DNA from: Winogradskyella schleiferi
GTDB lineage: Bacteria > Bacteroidota > Bacteroidia > Flavobacteriales > Flavobacteriaceae
Reading direction: 5' to 3'
Assembly: GCF_013394655.1 (NCBI RefSeq)
Contig: NZ_CP053351.1
Span: 62,001 to 126,000 of the forward strand
Length of the DNA stretch: 64,000 nucleotides
The position numbers and the translations under genes were made by a program. Shown here one piece after another: positions 28,801-36,911 of the stretch. The notes beneath the pieces were generated by a model. The model did not search any database, was not told where the DNA came from, and worked only from the letters and a program-made list of their open reading frames with translations. Within the stretch, counting starts at the first letter, position 1; each line of letters begins with the position of its first letter.

Positions 28801-29433
28801 ATGGAAACAACAAGAAAAACCAATTTAAAACAGGCCAGAACACTTCAAATCTGGAACGTCATTTATGACGTTATAGAGGTGGTCGTTTCGCTTATTGCTG
28901 GAATAACAGCAAATAGTTCCGCACTCGTAGGTTGGGCACTGGATAGCACGATAGAAGTGATAAGTGCTGCAACACTTGGCTGGCGACTACACGGCGAGCT
29001 CAAAGGCATCGATGAAGAAAAGGTAAAACGAAGACAAAAAATTACCTTGAACGTGATCGCAGTTTCATTTACGCTCATCTGTATTTTCATTTCCTATGAT
29101 TCCATTACCAAGCTCATCAATAAGGAAACCGCAAGCTGGAGCACGTTGGGACTGGTCATATTATTGGTCTCGCTCGTTGTCAATCCTATCTTGATATATT
29201 TTAAAAGAAAATATGGCAAAAAACTGGAAAGTCCAGCTCTAATGGCTGATGCAAAAGACACCTTTATTTGTCTTTACCAGACAGTGGTCGTATTGACAGG
29301 ATTGCTATTGGTCAACTGGCTGGAGTGGTGGTGGGCAGATCCTGTAGCGGCCTTGCTCATCGTTCCATACGCTGCAAAAGAAGGTTGGGAAGCATTTAAC
29401 AAAGCAAAAAATATCAACTACAATATCACATAA
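28801..29433 (+). CDS. Cation diffusion facilitator family transporter
   Basis: 210 residues with five or six membrane helices and a CDF-type opening. The acid-bearing segment LVGWALDSTIEVISA (about 40-55) and the later ALMADAKDTFICLYQT (about 148-163) hold the Asp/Glu residues expected to bind metal. It would move Zn2+, Co2+ or similar from cytoplasm to periplasm, feeding the RND pump. It lacks a clear cytoplasmic C-terminal domain. Two bases separate it from the Fur gene. Confidence 0.85.
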   Translation: METTRKTNLKQARTLQIWNVIYDVIEVVVSLIAGITANSSALVGWALDSTIEVISAATLGWRLHGELKGIDEEKVKRRQKITLNVIAVSFTLICIFISYDSITKLINKETASWSTLGLVILLVSLVVNPILIYFKRKYGKKLESPALMADAKDTFICLYQTVVVLTGLLLVNWLEWWWADPVAALLIVPYAAKEGWEAFNKAKNINYNIT

Positions 29434-29435
29434 AT

Positions 29436-29858
29436 ATGCAAGAAGTTGAAAAATTTTTAGAAAGCAAAGGGATACGACCTACGGCAATGCGCTTGATGAC
29501 CTATAAGCGCTTGGCGCAACTAAAAGTGGCCATTAGCCTGGGCGAGCTCGAAAAAGATTTTGAACGCTCAGAACGGAGCACACTTTACCGTACTATGAAA
29601 ACATTTGAGGAAAAAGGAATCGTGCACCAAATTGAGGATGGCACCGGCATTGTTAAATATGCCCTGTGCGAGGAAAATTGTGAATGTGAGGTCGGCAACG
29701 ACCTTCACTTACACTTTCATTGCAATAGTTGCGGTGAAACGGTGTGCCTGACCGAGCATAAAATTCCGACAATAAACCTGCCCGAAGGCTATGTGGCAGA
29801 AGATATCAACCTTGTGGCAAAGGGAGTCTGTGAGAAGTGCAGCAATGACTTGGATTAA
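29436..29858 (+). CDS. Fur-family metalloregulator, copy 1
   Basis: 140 residues. An N-terminal winged helix (ERSTLYRTMKTFEEKGIVHQI is the recognition region) is followed by the metal-binding dimer domain HLHFHCNSCGETVCL and a second Cys pair GVCEKC at the end, so both structural zinc Cys pairs are present. It likely represses the local efflux operon. It follows the CDF gene by two bases. About 40% like the second Fur gene at 34713 by eye. Confidence 0.88.
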   Translation: MQEVEKFLESKGIRPTAMRLMTYKRLAQLKVAISLGELEKDFERSERSTLYRTMKTFEEKGIVHQIEDGTGIVKYALCEENCECEVGNDLHLHFHCNSCGETVCLTEHKIPTINLPEGYVAEDINLVAKGVCEKCSNDLD

Positions 29859-29884
29859 ATATTTTGATTTAAAAAATTGGAACA

Positions 29885-30244
29885 ATGATGACGATTTATA
29901 AAAATGAATGTAAGGTATATATGGTAGCTCAAAATAGATTAGATGCTACAGATTATGAAAATATGAAATCACAATTAAAAGACCATATACAAGAACATAA
30001 TAAAGTGTACTGGTATATCGAGATGGAAAATTTTGAGGGTTGGTCCTCAAGTGCATATTGGAAAGGTATTGAACTCAAACTTCCAAAGGAGGAAAGATTA
30101 AAACGAGTCGCATTGGTAGGAAACTTAGAATGGCAAGAACAATTTACGGAAGTTTTGATACCATTTACAAGGGCACATATTAAATTCTTTGGTCCAGATG
30201 AAAAAAAATTGGCCAAAGAATGGATAGAGAAAGAAATTAATTAA
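29885..30244 (+). CDS. SpoIIAA-like (STAS/SEC14-type) protein, copy 1
   Basis: 119 residues; pattern YWYIEMENFEGWSSSAYWKGIELK and RVALVGNLEWQEQ match the SpoIIAA-like family, which folds like STAS/CRAL-TRIO domains. Soluble and cytoplasmic. A paralogue lies at 31742. Function in metal clusters is unknown. ATG at 29885 is followed at once by a second ATG; either can serve. Confidence 0.75.
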   Translation: MMTIYKNECKVYMVAQNRLDATDYENMKSQLKDHIQEHNKVYWYIEMENFEGWSSSAYWKGIELKLPKEERLKRVALVGNLEWQEQFTEVLIPFTRAHIKFFGPDEKKLAKEWIEKEIN

Positions 30245-30281
30245 AACGAAAGAACTATTATTTACTATTAAAATCTGGGGA

Positions 30282-30911
30282 ATGCAATTTACACTGGAAG
30301 CAGTGGATAATCCTCAGCCCAAATCCCCAAATGTAATAGTGCTCAATGGAAATCCTGAAGGACGTTTTGCAAGGGGTAAAATAAGTGAGGAGGATTTTAA
30401 GAAATGTAAAAATTGTTACGAGAAAAAAAATTGCGTTGCATTTAACCAAACGCTAAGAAAATTAGAAATAAAAAATATGAATACCAAGTTTATTAAAGTC
30501 TTTTTGCGATTAGCAATTTCAATCGGTTTTTTATCGGCGGTCGCCGATAGATTTGGAATTTGGAGCAAAGAAGTTTCTGTTTGGGGAAATTGGGACAGTT
30601 TCTTGAGTTATACCCAAATGATCAATCCTTGGATTCCGAATTCATTAATACCAACAATCGGACTTTTGGTAACCATAGCCGAAATTGTTTTTGCGATTTT
30701 CTTGATAATAGGGTTTAAAACGGAACTGTTTGCAAAATTAAGCGGGTTTCTACTGTTACTATTTGCTGTTTCAATGACTTTTTCAACTGGAGTAAAAGGA
30801 GCGCTTGACTTTTCTGTTTTTAGTGCTTCTGCCGGAGCTTTTGCTTTGAGTCTTATGAAAGAAAAATATTTGGAATTGGACAATCTGATTTCTAAACCTA
30901 TAAATAGCTGA
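30282..30911 (+). CDS. DoxX-like membrane protein, with possible Cys-containing N-terminal extension
   Basis: The frame codes for 209 residues. From an internal ATG at 30477 (residue 66) the last 144 residues form a four-helix DoxX-like membrane protein. The first 65 residues are soluble and carry KKCKNCYEKKNC, a Cys cluster that could bind metal. Either the two parts are one protein or the membrane protein starts at 30477 behind an A-rich leader. The gene sits between the SpoIIAA-like and AlbA_2 genes; its role is unknown. Confidence 0.7.
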   Translation: MQFTLEAVDNPQPKSPNVIVLNGNPEGRFARGKISEEDFKKCKNCYEKKNCVAFNQTLRKLEIKNMNTKFIKVFLRLAISIGFLSAVADRFGIWSKEVSVWGNWDSFLSYTQMINPWIPNSLIPTIGLLVTIAEIVFAIFLIIGFKTELFAKLSGFLLLLFAVSMTFSTGVKGALDFSVFSASAGAFALSLMKEKYLELDNLISKPINS

Positions 30912-30913
30912 AA

Positions 30914-31717
30914 ATGAAACTGGCTAATGGCATACATAATCAAAAAAGAGGGGCGCTGAACAGGCGAGGTCTTCTTATTGCTATTGTATTAGGGTTTGCG
31001 GTTGGTATAATCATCATACAGCCTTTGGGCATTTCCCTATTCCAGTATGACCAGAGCGGTGATACGGGCAATTGGTGGTATTTGTTCAAAAACGCAGTTG
31101 GGCAAGCTCTTGGATTTGGAGATGTGGACCAAATCCTAAAAAATATCCTGTTTGGTATTATGGGAAGCAGTCTCGCCTTAATGTTCTATACAAGAAAAAC
31201 AATATTTCAACTAAATAGGGAGAAAGTCGGAATAACCTTGATAAGGGAATTATTGAACAAAGGTGAAAACCACGAGGTAGAATTCAAAAGCACCTTGAGG
31301 TGGGACCTTCGACAAAGTAAGGTTAACGAAGCTTTGGAAATGGTGGTGGCAAAAACCATTGCAGGATATATGAATACCGAAGGCGGCCACTTGATTATTG
31401 GGGTAGATGATGAAGGCCGTATTCTGGGGCTCGAACAAGATTACGGTACTTTAAAGAAACCAGACAAGGACGGGTTTGAACAGTATGTAATGCAGTTGGT
31501 GTCCGTCAAGTTAGGCACCCATTTTTGCCCTTTGGCAAAGGTGGCCTTTTATGAATTTAAAGAAAAGGATATCTGTTATGTAAGGGTTCACAAATCGCAA
31601 AAACCCGTGTATTTGAATCTGGGTAATCGCTCGCATTTCTTTATTAGGACTGGAAACGGTACCCGAGAGCTGGATATACCTGCAGCTCTGGATTATATGG
31701 AAATTCACTTAAACTAA
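30914..31717 (+). CDS. Membrane-anchored AlbA_2 (Schlafen-like) domain protein
   Basis: 267 residues. Two N-terminal membrane helices (about 15-40 and 70-95) precede an AlbA_2 domain with the motifs NHEVEFKSTLRWD and GGHLIIGVDDEGRILGLE. AlbA_2/Schlafen domains bind or cut nucleic acids or act as regulators; the E of VEFKS and D residues are typical. Membrane tethering is unusual. Two bases separate it from the preceding gene; it is probably co-transcribed with the metal genes. Confidence 0.78.
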   Translation: MKLANGIHNQKRGALNRRGLLIAIVLGFAVGIIIIQPLGISLFQYDQSGDTGNWWYLFKNAVGQALGFGDVDQILKNILFGIMGSSLALMFYTRKTIFQLNREKVGITLIRELLNKGENHEVEFKSTLRWDLRQSKVNEALEMVVAKTIAGYMNTEGGHLIIGVDDEGRILGLEQDYGTLKKPDKDGFEQYVMQLVSVKLGTHFCPLAKVAFYEFKEKDICYVRVHKSQKPVYLNLGNRSHFFIRTGNGTRELDIPAALDYMEIHLN

Positions 31718-31741
31718 TATAAATCCAATAAAAATTAAAAA

Positions 31742-32101
31742 ATGATACAGATTATAAACATAGAAAAGGAAAACTTGATCGCTGCCAAAATCAACGGTAG
31801 AGTCACAAAGAAGGATATTGAAAAAATCCATCCGCTGATTCACAACATCATCGAAAAAGGCCATAAAGTGGATTTTTATTTTGAACTGGAAGATTTTCAC
31901 GGCTACGACCTACAAGGGTTTTGGGCAGATTTAAAGGTAGATGCTGCACACCTATCAGATTATGGTAAAATGGCATTTGTAGGCGAAAAAAAGTGGCAGA
32001 AATGGGCAGCCAAGGCTACCGATTTCTTTACCGGTTCAGAAGTCAAATATTTTGACCTTCAGGATAGGGAACAAGCAAAAAACTGGATAAAAAACAACTA
32101 A
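31742..32101 (+). CDS. SpoIIAA-like (STAS/SEC14-type) protein, copy 2
   Basis: 119 residues; DFYFELEDFHGYDLQGFWADLK and KMAFVGEKKWQKWAAKATDFF match the same family as the 29885 gene, with the same length. It stands 4 bp before the P-type ATPase start, so the two are coupled. Whether it acts with the ATPase is inference from position. Confidence 0.78.
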   Translation: MIQIINIEKENLIAAKINGRVTKKDIEKIHPLIHNIIEKGHKVDFYFELEDFHGYDLQGFWADLKVDAAHLSDYGKMAFVGEKKWQKWAAKATDFFTGSEVKYFDLQDREQAKNWIKNN

Positions 32102-32105
32102 GGAT

Positions 32106-34667
32106 ATGAAAAAACTAAAAATCAAAATTCCCGTAATCCTTCCACAGGTACCGGACGAGAAAGATGCCTGCATCAACAGGCTCATCGACAAATTAAGTGG
32201 ACGTGAAGGTATTGACAGTGTGCACATATCCGATGAAAAAGCGGACGGTGTACCGCAACTCTGTTTTCATTACGACCCCGATATCATTTCACTTGATAGA
32301 GTACAGTCCTTGGCAGAAACCACGGGAGCCCAAATCACGGATAAATTTGGGCATAGGCTAATAGCCGTGGAAGGTATACGTCATACCCGTCACGCCCGAA
32401 CCATCGAGAAAGCAGTCAAAGAGGTCGATGGAGTTCTCGAAGTTTCCGCATCCGCTTCAGGAATGATACGTGTGGAATTTGATAAGGGCATTACAGGATT
32501 TGGGGCGATTAAAAAGAAAATAGAAAAACAAGGGCTTACTATTATTGAACCTTCCGTTGATACAGAAACACATTTACAAAAAATAGAAGTTTCCAACGGT
32601 GAAGAAAAATCTGAAGATACTCAAGACAAGGAGGAAAATCAACACGTTGGCGAGAGCGAAGGCCACGTTCATAAAGACGGCGAAGAATACAACCACAAGG
32701 AGGGTGAAGGTGAGGCACACGCCCACGGTGGTATTTTTGGCAAGAATACCGAACTTATTTTTGCCATCATTTGCGGTGCCCTTCTCGGAATAGGTTTCGG
32801 ATTGTCCTACGTGGACTCGATACCGGATTGGGTCAGCTTGTCCCTCTACATAGGCGCCTACTTTTTTGGAGGTTATTTTACCGCGAAAGAGGCCATACAG
32901 ACTGTAGCCAAAGGTGGTTTTGAAATCGACTTTTTAATGTTGGTCGCAGCCATCGGTGCCGCTGCTTTGGGCGCTTGGGCGGAAGGTGCCTTGTTACTGT
33001 TCCTGTTCAGCCTCGGGCACGCTCTTGAACATTATGCGATGGAGAAAGCCCGAAAATCTATTGCGGCACTGGCAGATTTAGCACCGAAAACGGCCTTGCT
33101 AAAAAAAGATGGAAAGACCAAAGAAGTTGGTATTGAAAAGTTGAGTAAAGGCGATATTATTGTAGTTAAGCCAAACAGTAAAATATCTGCCGATGGCGTT
33201 GTTGTTGATGGTAAAAGTAGTGTCAACCAAGCCCCCATTACCGGGGAAAGTGTACCAGTAGATAAAGTTCCTGTGGAAGATTCCGCCAAGGACTATTCAG
33301 AGGATGATGATATAAAGGACGAAAACCGAGTTTTCGCCGGGACTATTAACGGCAACAATACGCTTGAAATTAAGGTAATCAAAGAGGCAAAGGATTCAAC
33401 ACTGTCCCGATTGGTAAAATTGGTGAACGAAGCCCAGACCCAAAAATCCCCCACCCAGTTGCTTACCGATAAATTTGAAAGATATTTTGTTCCTTCCGTA
33501 CTGGTATTGGTAGTGCTGTTGCTCTTTGCTTTTTTGGTCGTCGATGAACCGTTTAGTGCCAGCTTTTATAGGGCTATGGCCGTATTGGTAGCTGCCAGTC
33601 CCTGTGCCCTTGCGATTTCGACCCCGAGTGCGGTATTGAGCGGTGTTGCACGAGCGGCCCGTGGCGGGGTACTTATCAAAGGGGGTCGTCCTTTGGAAGA
33701 CTTGGGGGTTATTACCGCGCTCGCCTTTGACAAGACGGGTACCCTGACCGAAGGAAAACCCAAGCTTACCGAAGTGGTCCCACTTGGCGATATTTCTGAA
33801 AACGAACTTTTAAAAATAGCTGTGGCCGTAGAGAATCTAAGTGACCATCCTCTGGCAAAAGCAGTGGTTCGAGATGGCAAGGAACGTTTGAAAGGCGAGG
33901 AAATACCTGATGCAACCGATTTGGAAGCCGTGCTTGGCAAAGGTATAAAAGCGTCATTGGGCAATGACAAAATCTATGTCGGTAACCTCGACCTGTACGA
34001 AGGGCTTGATGAGAGCACCCCTTCCGAAGAGATAATAACGAAAGTCCGTGACCTCGAAGGTGGGGGAAATACTACGATGCTTATTCGGAAAAACCAAGAA
34101 TATATAGGTGTTATTGCCCTAATGGATACCCCTCGCGAAGCTGCCAAGGAAACCCTCAAAAAATTAAAGGAAATCGGTATCAAACGAATGATTATGCTTA
34201 CTGGTGACAACCAAAAGGTTGCCGATGCCGTGGCGAAAGAAATAGGATTGACCGATGCTTGGGGGAGCTTGTTACCAGAGGAAAAAGTGGATGCCATAAA
34301 AGAGCTAAAGGAAAAGGAATCCAAGGTGGCAATGGTAGGCGATGGTGTAAACGATGCACCCGCAATGGCGAACAGTACCGTGGGCATAGCAATGGGAGCG
34401 GCTGGAAGCGATGTGGCCTTGGAAACGGCGGATGTTGCCCTAATGGCCGACAAGTTGGAAACCCTGCCTTTTGCTATTGGCTTGAGTAGAAAAGCAAAAG
34501 CTATTATCAAGCAGAACCTTTGGGTAAGCCTTGGTGTTGTAGCACTGCTCATACCAGCCACCATTTTGAGCTGGGCAAACATAGGAATAGCCGTGGCATT
34601 TCACGAGGGGTCTACCTTGGTAGTAGTGGCCAATGCGCTGCGCCTTTTGGCTTATAAAAAAGATTAG
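32106..34667 (+). CDS. P1B-4-type heavy-metal ATPase (Co/Fe/Zn group) with His-rich N-terminus
   Basis: 853 residues. Two degenerate HMA-like folds without CxxC (about 1-150) are followed by a His/Glu-rich stretch (about 175-215, HVHKDGEEYNH and HAHGG). The membrane and ATPase core has SPC at 498-500, the phosphorylated Asp542 in DKTGTLT, SDHPLAKAV and GDGVNDAP. The last helix carries HEGST (833-837). SPC with HEG(S/G)T defines the P1B-4 class, which exports Co2+ or Fe2+ and sometimes Zn2+, rather than CadA or CopA (CPC). N-terminal domains are unusual in this class. Confidence 0.9.
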   Translation: MKKLKIKIPVILPQVPDEKDACINRLIDKLSGREGIDSVHISDEKADGVPQLCFHYDPDIISLDRVQSLAETTGAQITDKFGHRLIAVEGIRHTRHARTIEKAVKEVDGVLEVSASASGMIRVEFDKGITGFGAIKKKIEKQGLTIIEPSVDTETHLQKIEVSNGEEKSEDTQDKEENQHVGESEGHVHKDGEEYNHKEGEGEAHAHGGIFGKNTELIFAIICGALLGIGFGLSYVDSIPDWVSLSLYIGAYFFGGYFTAKEAIQTVAKGGFEIDFLMLVAAIGAAALGAWAEGALLLFLFSLGHALEHYAMEKARKSIAALADLAPKTALLKKDGKTKEVGIEKLSKGDIIVVKPNSKISADGVVVDGKSSVNQAPITGESVPVDKVPVEDSAKDYSEDDDIKDENRVFAGTINGNNTLEIKVIKEAKDSTLSRLVKLVNEAQTQKSPTQLLTDKFERYFVPSVLVLVVLLLFAFLVVDEPFSASFYRAMAVLVAASPCALAISTPSAVLSGVARAARGGVLIKGGRPLEDLGVITALAFDKTGTLTEGKPKLTEVVPLGDISENELLKIAVAVENLSDHPLAKAVVRDGKERLKGEEIPDATDLEAVLGKGIKASLGNDKIYVGNLDLYEGLDESTPSEEIITKVRDLEGGGNTTMLIRKNQEYIGVIALMDTPREAAKETLKKLKEIGIKRMIMLTGDNQKVADAVAKEIGLTDAWGSLLPEEKVDAIKELKEKESKVAMVGDGVNDAPAMANSTVGIAMGAAGSDVALETADVALMADKLETLPFAIGLSRKAKAIIKQNLWVSLGVVALLIPATILSWANIGIAVAFHEGSTLVVVANALRLLAYKKD

Positions 34668-34712
34668 AAAAATTGGGACTTAGAAGAATCCAGTTTTTTG
34701 AAAGAATATTAA

Positions 34713-35147
34713 ATGACAAACACGGAAAAAATATTATTTACCAAAGGGATACGCCCTACTGAAATGAGGTTGAAAATTTACAAATACCTCAAGAGGAAGA
34801 CCTATGCCATAACCTTAAAGGAAATGCAAAAAGTCTTTATCGCCAAAAGTGAAAAAAACAAAACGGCAAACAGAACCACCTTTTATCGCAATCTCAAGAC
34901 TTTTGAGGATAAAGGGTTGATTCATCAGATTAATGATGGGACCAGAGTGGCAAAATTTGCGATTTCCGATGAAAATGCCAAAGGTAAATACGGTACAGAT
35001 TTACATATGCACTTTTATTGTACCAAGTGTGGAAAAACAAGCTGTTTGCCGAATAAAATATCGGAAGAAAGCTTACCAAACGATTATCAAGTGAGCGATG
35101 TGAACCTGGTGTTAAAAGGAATATGTGAAAGTTGTAGAAAAAAATAA
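34713..35147 (+). CDS. Fur-family metalloregulator, copy 2
   Basis: 144 residues. Winged helix with NRTTFYRNLKTFEDKGLIHQI and metal domain HMHFYCTKCGKTSCL plus GICESC, giving both zinc Cys pairs. Related to copy 1 at 29436 (same KGIRPT-MRL opening) but clearly diverged, so a second sensor rather than a recent duplicate. It follows the ATPase by 45 bp and probably controls it and the following CDF gene. Confidence 0.88.
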   Translation: MTNTEKILFTKGIRPTEMRLKIYKYLKRKTYAITLKEMQKVFIAKSEKNKTANRTTFYRNLKTFEDKGLIHQINDGTRVAKFAISDENAKGKYGTDLHMHFYCTKCGKTSCLPNKISEESLPNDYQVSDVNLVLKGICESCRKK

Positions 35148-35152
35148 TAAGG

Positions 35153-35371
35153 ATGAAGAAGCTTCAGCAATTGACCAAGGAAATTAACGAATTGACATTG
35201 AGAATTGAGCAGGACTACCCCGAACTATACCAATATCTTGATGAAAATCCTATTACAATCCCTGATTGCGAAACACCCGAGATTTCCGTCAGCTCGTTCG
35301 TGGAATATTTGGATAGCTTAAAGTCAATCTTGGAAAGATATATAGAATCGAATAAACATATGAAGCACTAA
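35153..35371 (+). CDS. 72-residue acidic small protein
   Basis: A soluble, Glu-rich helix-forming protein (KEINELTLRIEQDYPELYQYL ends the first helix). No Cys or signal peptide. Five bases after the Fur stop and 26 bp before the CDF gene, so within the operon. I do not recognise the family; similar short ORFs accompany Bacteroidota metal clusters. Confidence 0.7.
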   Translation: MKKLQQLTKEINELTLRIEQDYPELYQYLDENPITIPDCETPEISVSSFVEYLDSLKSILERYIESNKHMKH

Positions 35372-35397
35372 AGGACAATTAATTCAGTAGTATATAA

Positions 35398-36189
35398 ATG
35401 AATAAAAGCACTTTTAAAATCAGTAAAATGGACTGCCTTTCAGAAGAACAGATGATTCGTATGAAGTTGGAGTCTTATGCTGAAGTAAAGCACTTGGATT
35501 TTGATATTCCCAAAAGAAAATTGGAAGTATATCACGTGGACGGTATCAAGGCGATACAATCGTCTATAGCCAGCTTAAAACTTGGGGATTCCTTAGAGGG
35601 AACCATAGAAGCCGAACCACCTGTAATAGAAGACCAATCCAAACAAAAAAAGATTCTCTGGTGGGTCTTGGGTATCAACTTCGGTTTTTTCGTTATCGAA
35701 ATGACCACAGGTTGGATATCTGGCTCAATGGGACTTATTGCAGATTCACTTGATATGCTGGCAGATTCCATCGTGTATGCACTTAGTCTATTTGCAGTTG
35801 GCGGCGCTATTTCCAGAAAAAAGAAAGTGGCGAAATTCAGCGGCTACTTTCAGATGGCATTGGCAACGCTTGGGTTTGCAGAGGTCTTACGAAGGTTTTT
35901 CAGCAATACCGAAACACCCTTGTTCCAATGGATGATAATCGTTTCAATTTCCGCATTGGTAGGTAATCTGATTTCGCTCTGGCTTATCAACAAAACCAAG
36001 AGCAAAGAGGCCCATATGCAGGCGAGTGCCATTTTTACATCCAATGATATCATTGTAAATGGTGGGGTTATACTGGCAGGGATACTCGTTTATTTTCTGA
36101 ATAGTAAATGGCCCGATTTGGTAATTGGGGGCATCGTTTTCACATTTGTGATGCGCGGTGCCATAAGAATATTAAAACTGTCGAAATAG
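35398..36189 (+). CDS. CDF-family cation transporter with HMA-like N-domain
   Basis: 263 residues. An N-terminal 65-residue HMA-like fold has SKMDCLSEEQMIRMKLE, a single Cys instead of CxxC. Then come five or six membrane helices; LIADSLDMLADSIVYAL (about 112-128) holds the paired Asp metal site typical of CDF antiporters. It exports divalent metal to the periplasm. It is distinct from the shorter CDF at 28801. Confidence 0.87.
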   Translation: MNKSTFKISKMDCLSEEQMIRMKLESYAEVKHLDFDIPKRKLEVYHVDGIKAIQSSIASLKLGDSLEGTIEAEPPVIEDQSKQKKILWWVLGINFGFFVIEMTTGWISGSMGLIADSLDMLADSIVYALSLFAVGGAISRKKKVAKFSGYFQMALATLGFAEVLRRFFSNTETPLFQWMIIVSISALVGNLISLWLINKTKSKEAHMQASAIFTSNDIIVNGGVILAGILVYFLNSKWPDLVIGGIVFTFVMRGAIRILKLSK

Positions 36190-36218
36190 CTTTAGGAAAG
36201 CCTTGAAATAGAAAAGTA

Positions 36219-36369
36219 ATGAATAAACAAGAATAGTTGGCTTTGGGTAGTAGTGTTGGGATTAGCAGCTTGGACGGCACATTGGAGTGAGGACAAATTA
36301 TTCAAAGATTACCAAAATAGGCTCAATGTATTGAATGAAGACATTAATTCAAAACCTAAAACTCTATAA
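36219..36369 (+). pseudogene. Frameshifted short membrane protein
   Basis: ATG at 36219 (MNKQE) meets a stop at once, while one base shift opens a 43-codon frame from 36238, WLWVVVLGLAAWTAHWSED, to the TAA at 36369. An extra G in CAAGAATAG would explain it. The frame has one membrane helix and then a polar tail. It is a small gene broken by a single-base change, or starts at a non-ATG codon. Confidence 0.4.
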
Positions 36370-36386
36370 GTAAAATTAATTTTCAT

Positions 36387-36394
36387 TAGTTTTG
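36387..36394 (+). promoter_or_regulatory. -7 promoter element TAGTTTTG
   Basis: TAGTTTTG fits TAnnTTTG and stands 6 bp before the His-rich gene at 36401, so that message would be leaderless or use a later start. The same close spacing occurs before the His-rich gene at 22080. Confidence 0.45.
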
Positions 36395-36400
36395 TAATCA

Positions 36401-36838
36401 ATGCAAAAACCAAATAAAATAGCGGCATTTTTCTTTTTAGGCTTGTTTAGTCTAATGATGCTGCATCAGGTTTTTCCGCATTTGCACCATCAACACGAGG
36501 ATGCTCATTCCCATTCAGATATTGCACATACTGGCGAACATCATCATCACGATGATGATTCCAACGAAGAAGAATCCCCTTACGGATTTTTTGGTTTCTT
36601 TATGGATATGCATATCCATTCTACAGTATCCAGCGATATTGTATTACTTAAAAGGAATACGGTAGAGCAGCAGACCAATGTTGATAAGGATATAGTAAAA
36701 AGTTCTTTTGAAACTCAAAAAATCTTTTTGATTGACTATAGGCAAAATAGTAAACCGCCTGTCTATCATCCACCCAATTCATATTTTAATCCCTACCTCT
36801 CTTCCCTCGACTCACGAGGCCCACCATCTTTAGGTTAA
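36401..36838 (+). CDS. His-rich exported protein heading the second efflux cluster
   Basis: 145 residues with a signal or anchor helix (about 8-25) and then HLHHQHEDAHSHSD and GEHHHHDDDSNEE, more than a dozen His in 35 residues. It likely binds or senses metal in the periplasm. The C-terminal third is Pro/Ser-rich. It is followed by a TolC gene. Its make-up mirrors the 22080 protein though the sequences differ. Confidence 0.75.
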   Translation: MQKPNKIAAFFFLGLFSLMMLHQVFPHLHHQHEDAHSHSDIAHTGEHHHHDDDSNEEESPYGFFGFFMDMHIHSTVSSDIVLLKRNTVEQQTNVDKDIVKSSFETQKIFLIDYRQNSKPPVYHPPNSYFNPYLSSLDSRGPPSLG

Positions 36839-36911
36839 TCGTTTAGGACTATGGTATCGCTACGGTACTGTTTCCTTATATAAATTCAGATTAAACCTAA
36901 AATTTTACACA

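Noticed and set aside
32106..34667. Copper ATPase (CopA) or CadA assignment
   Set aside because: Both have CPC in the membrane; this protein has SPC and HEGST, and no CxxC in the N-terminal folds.
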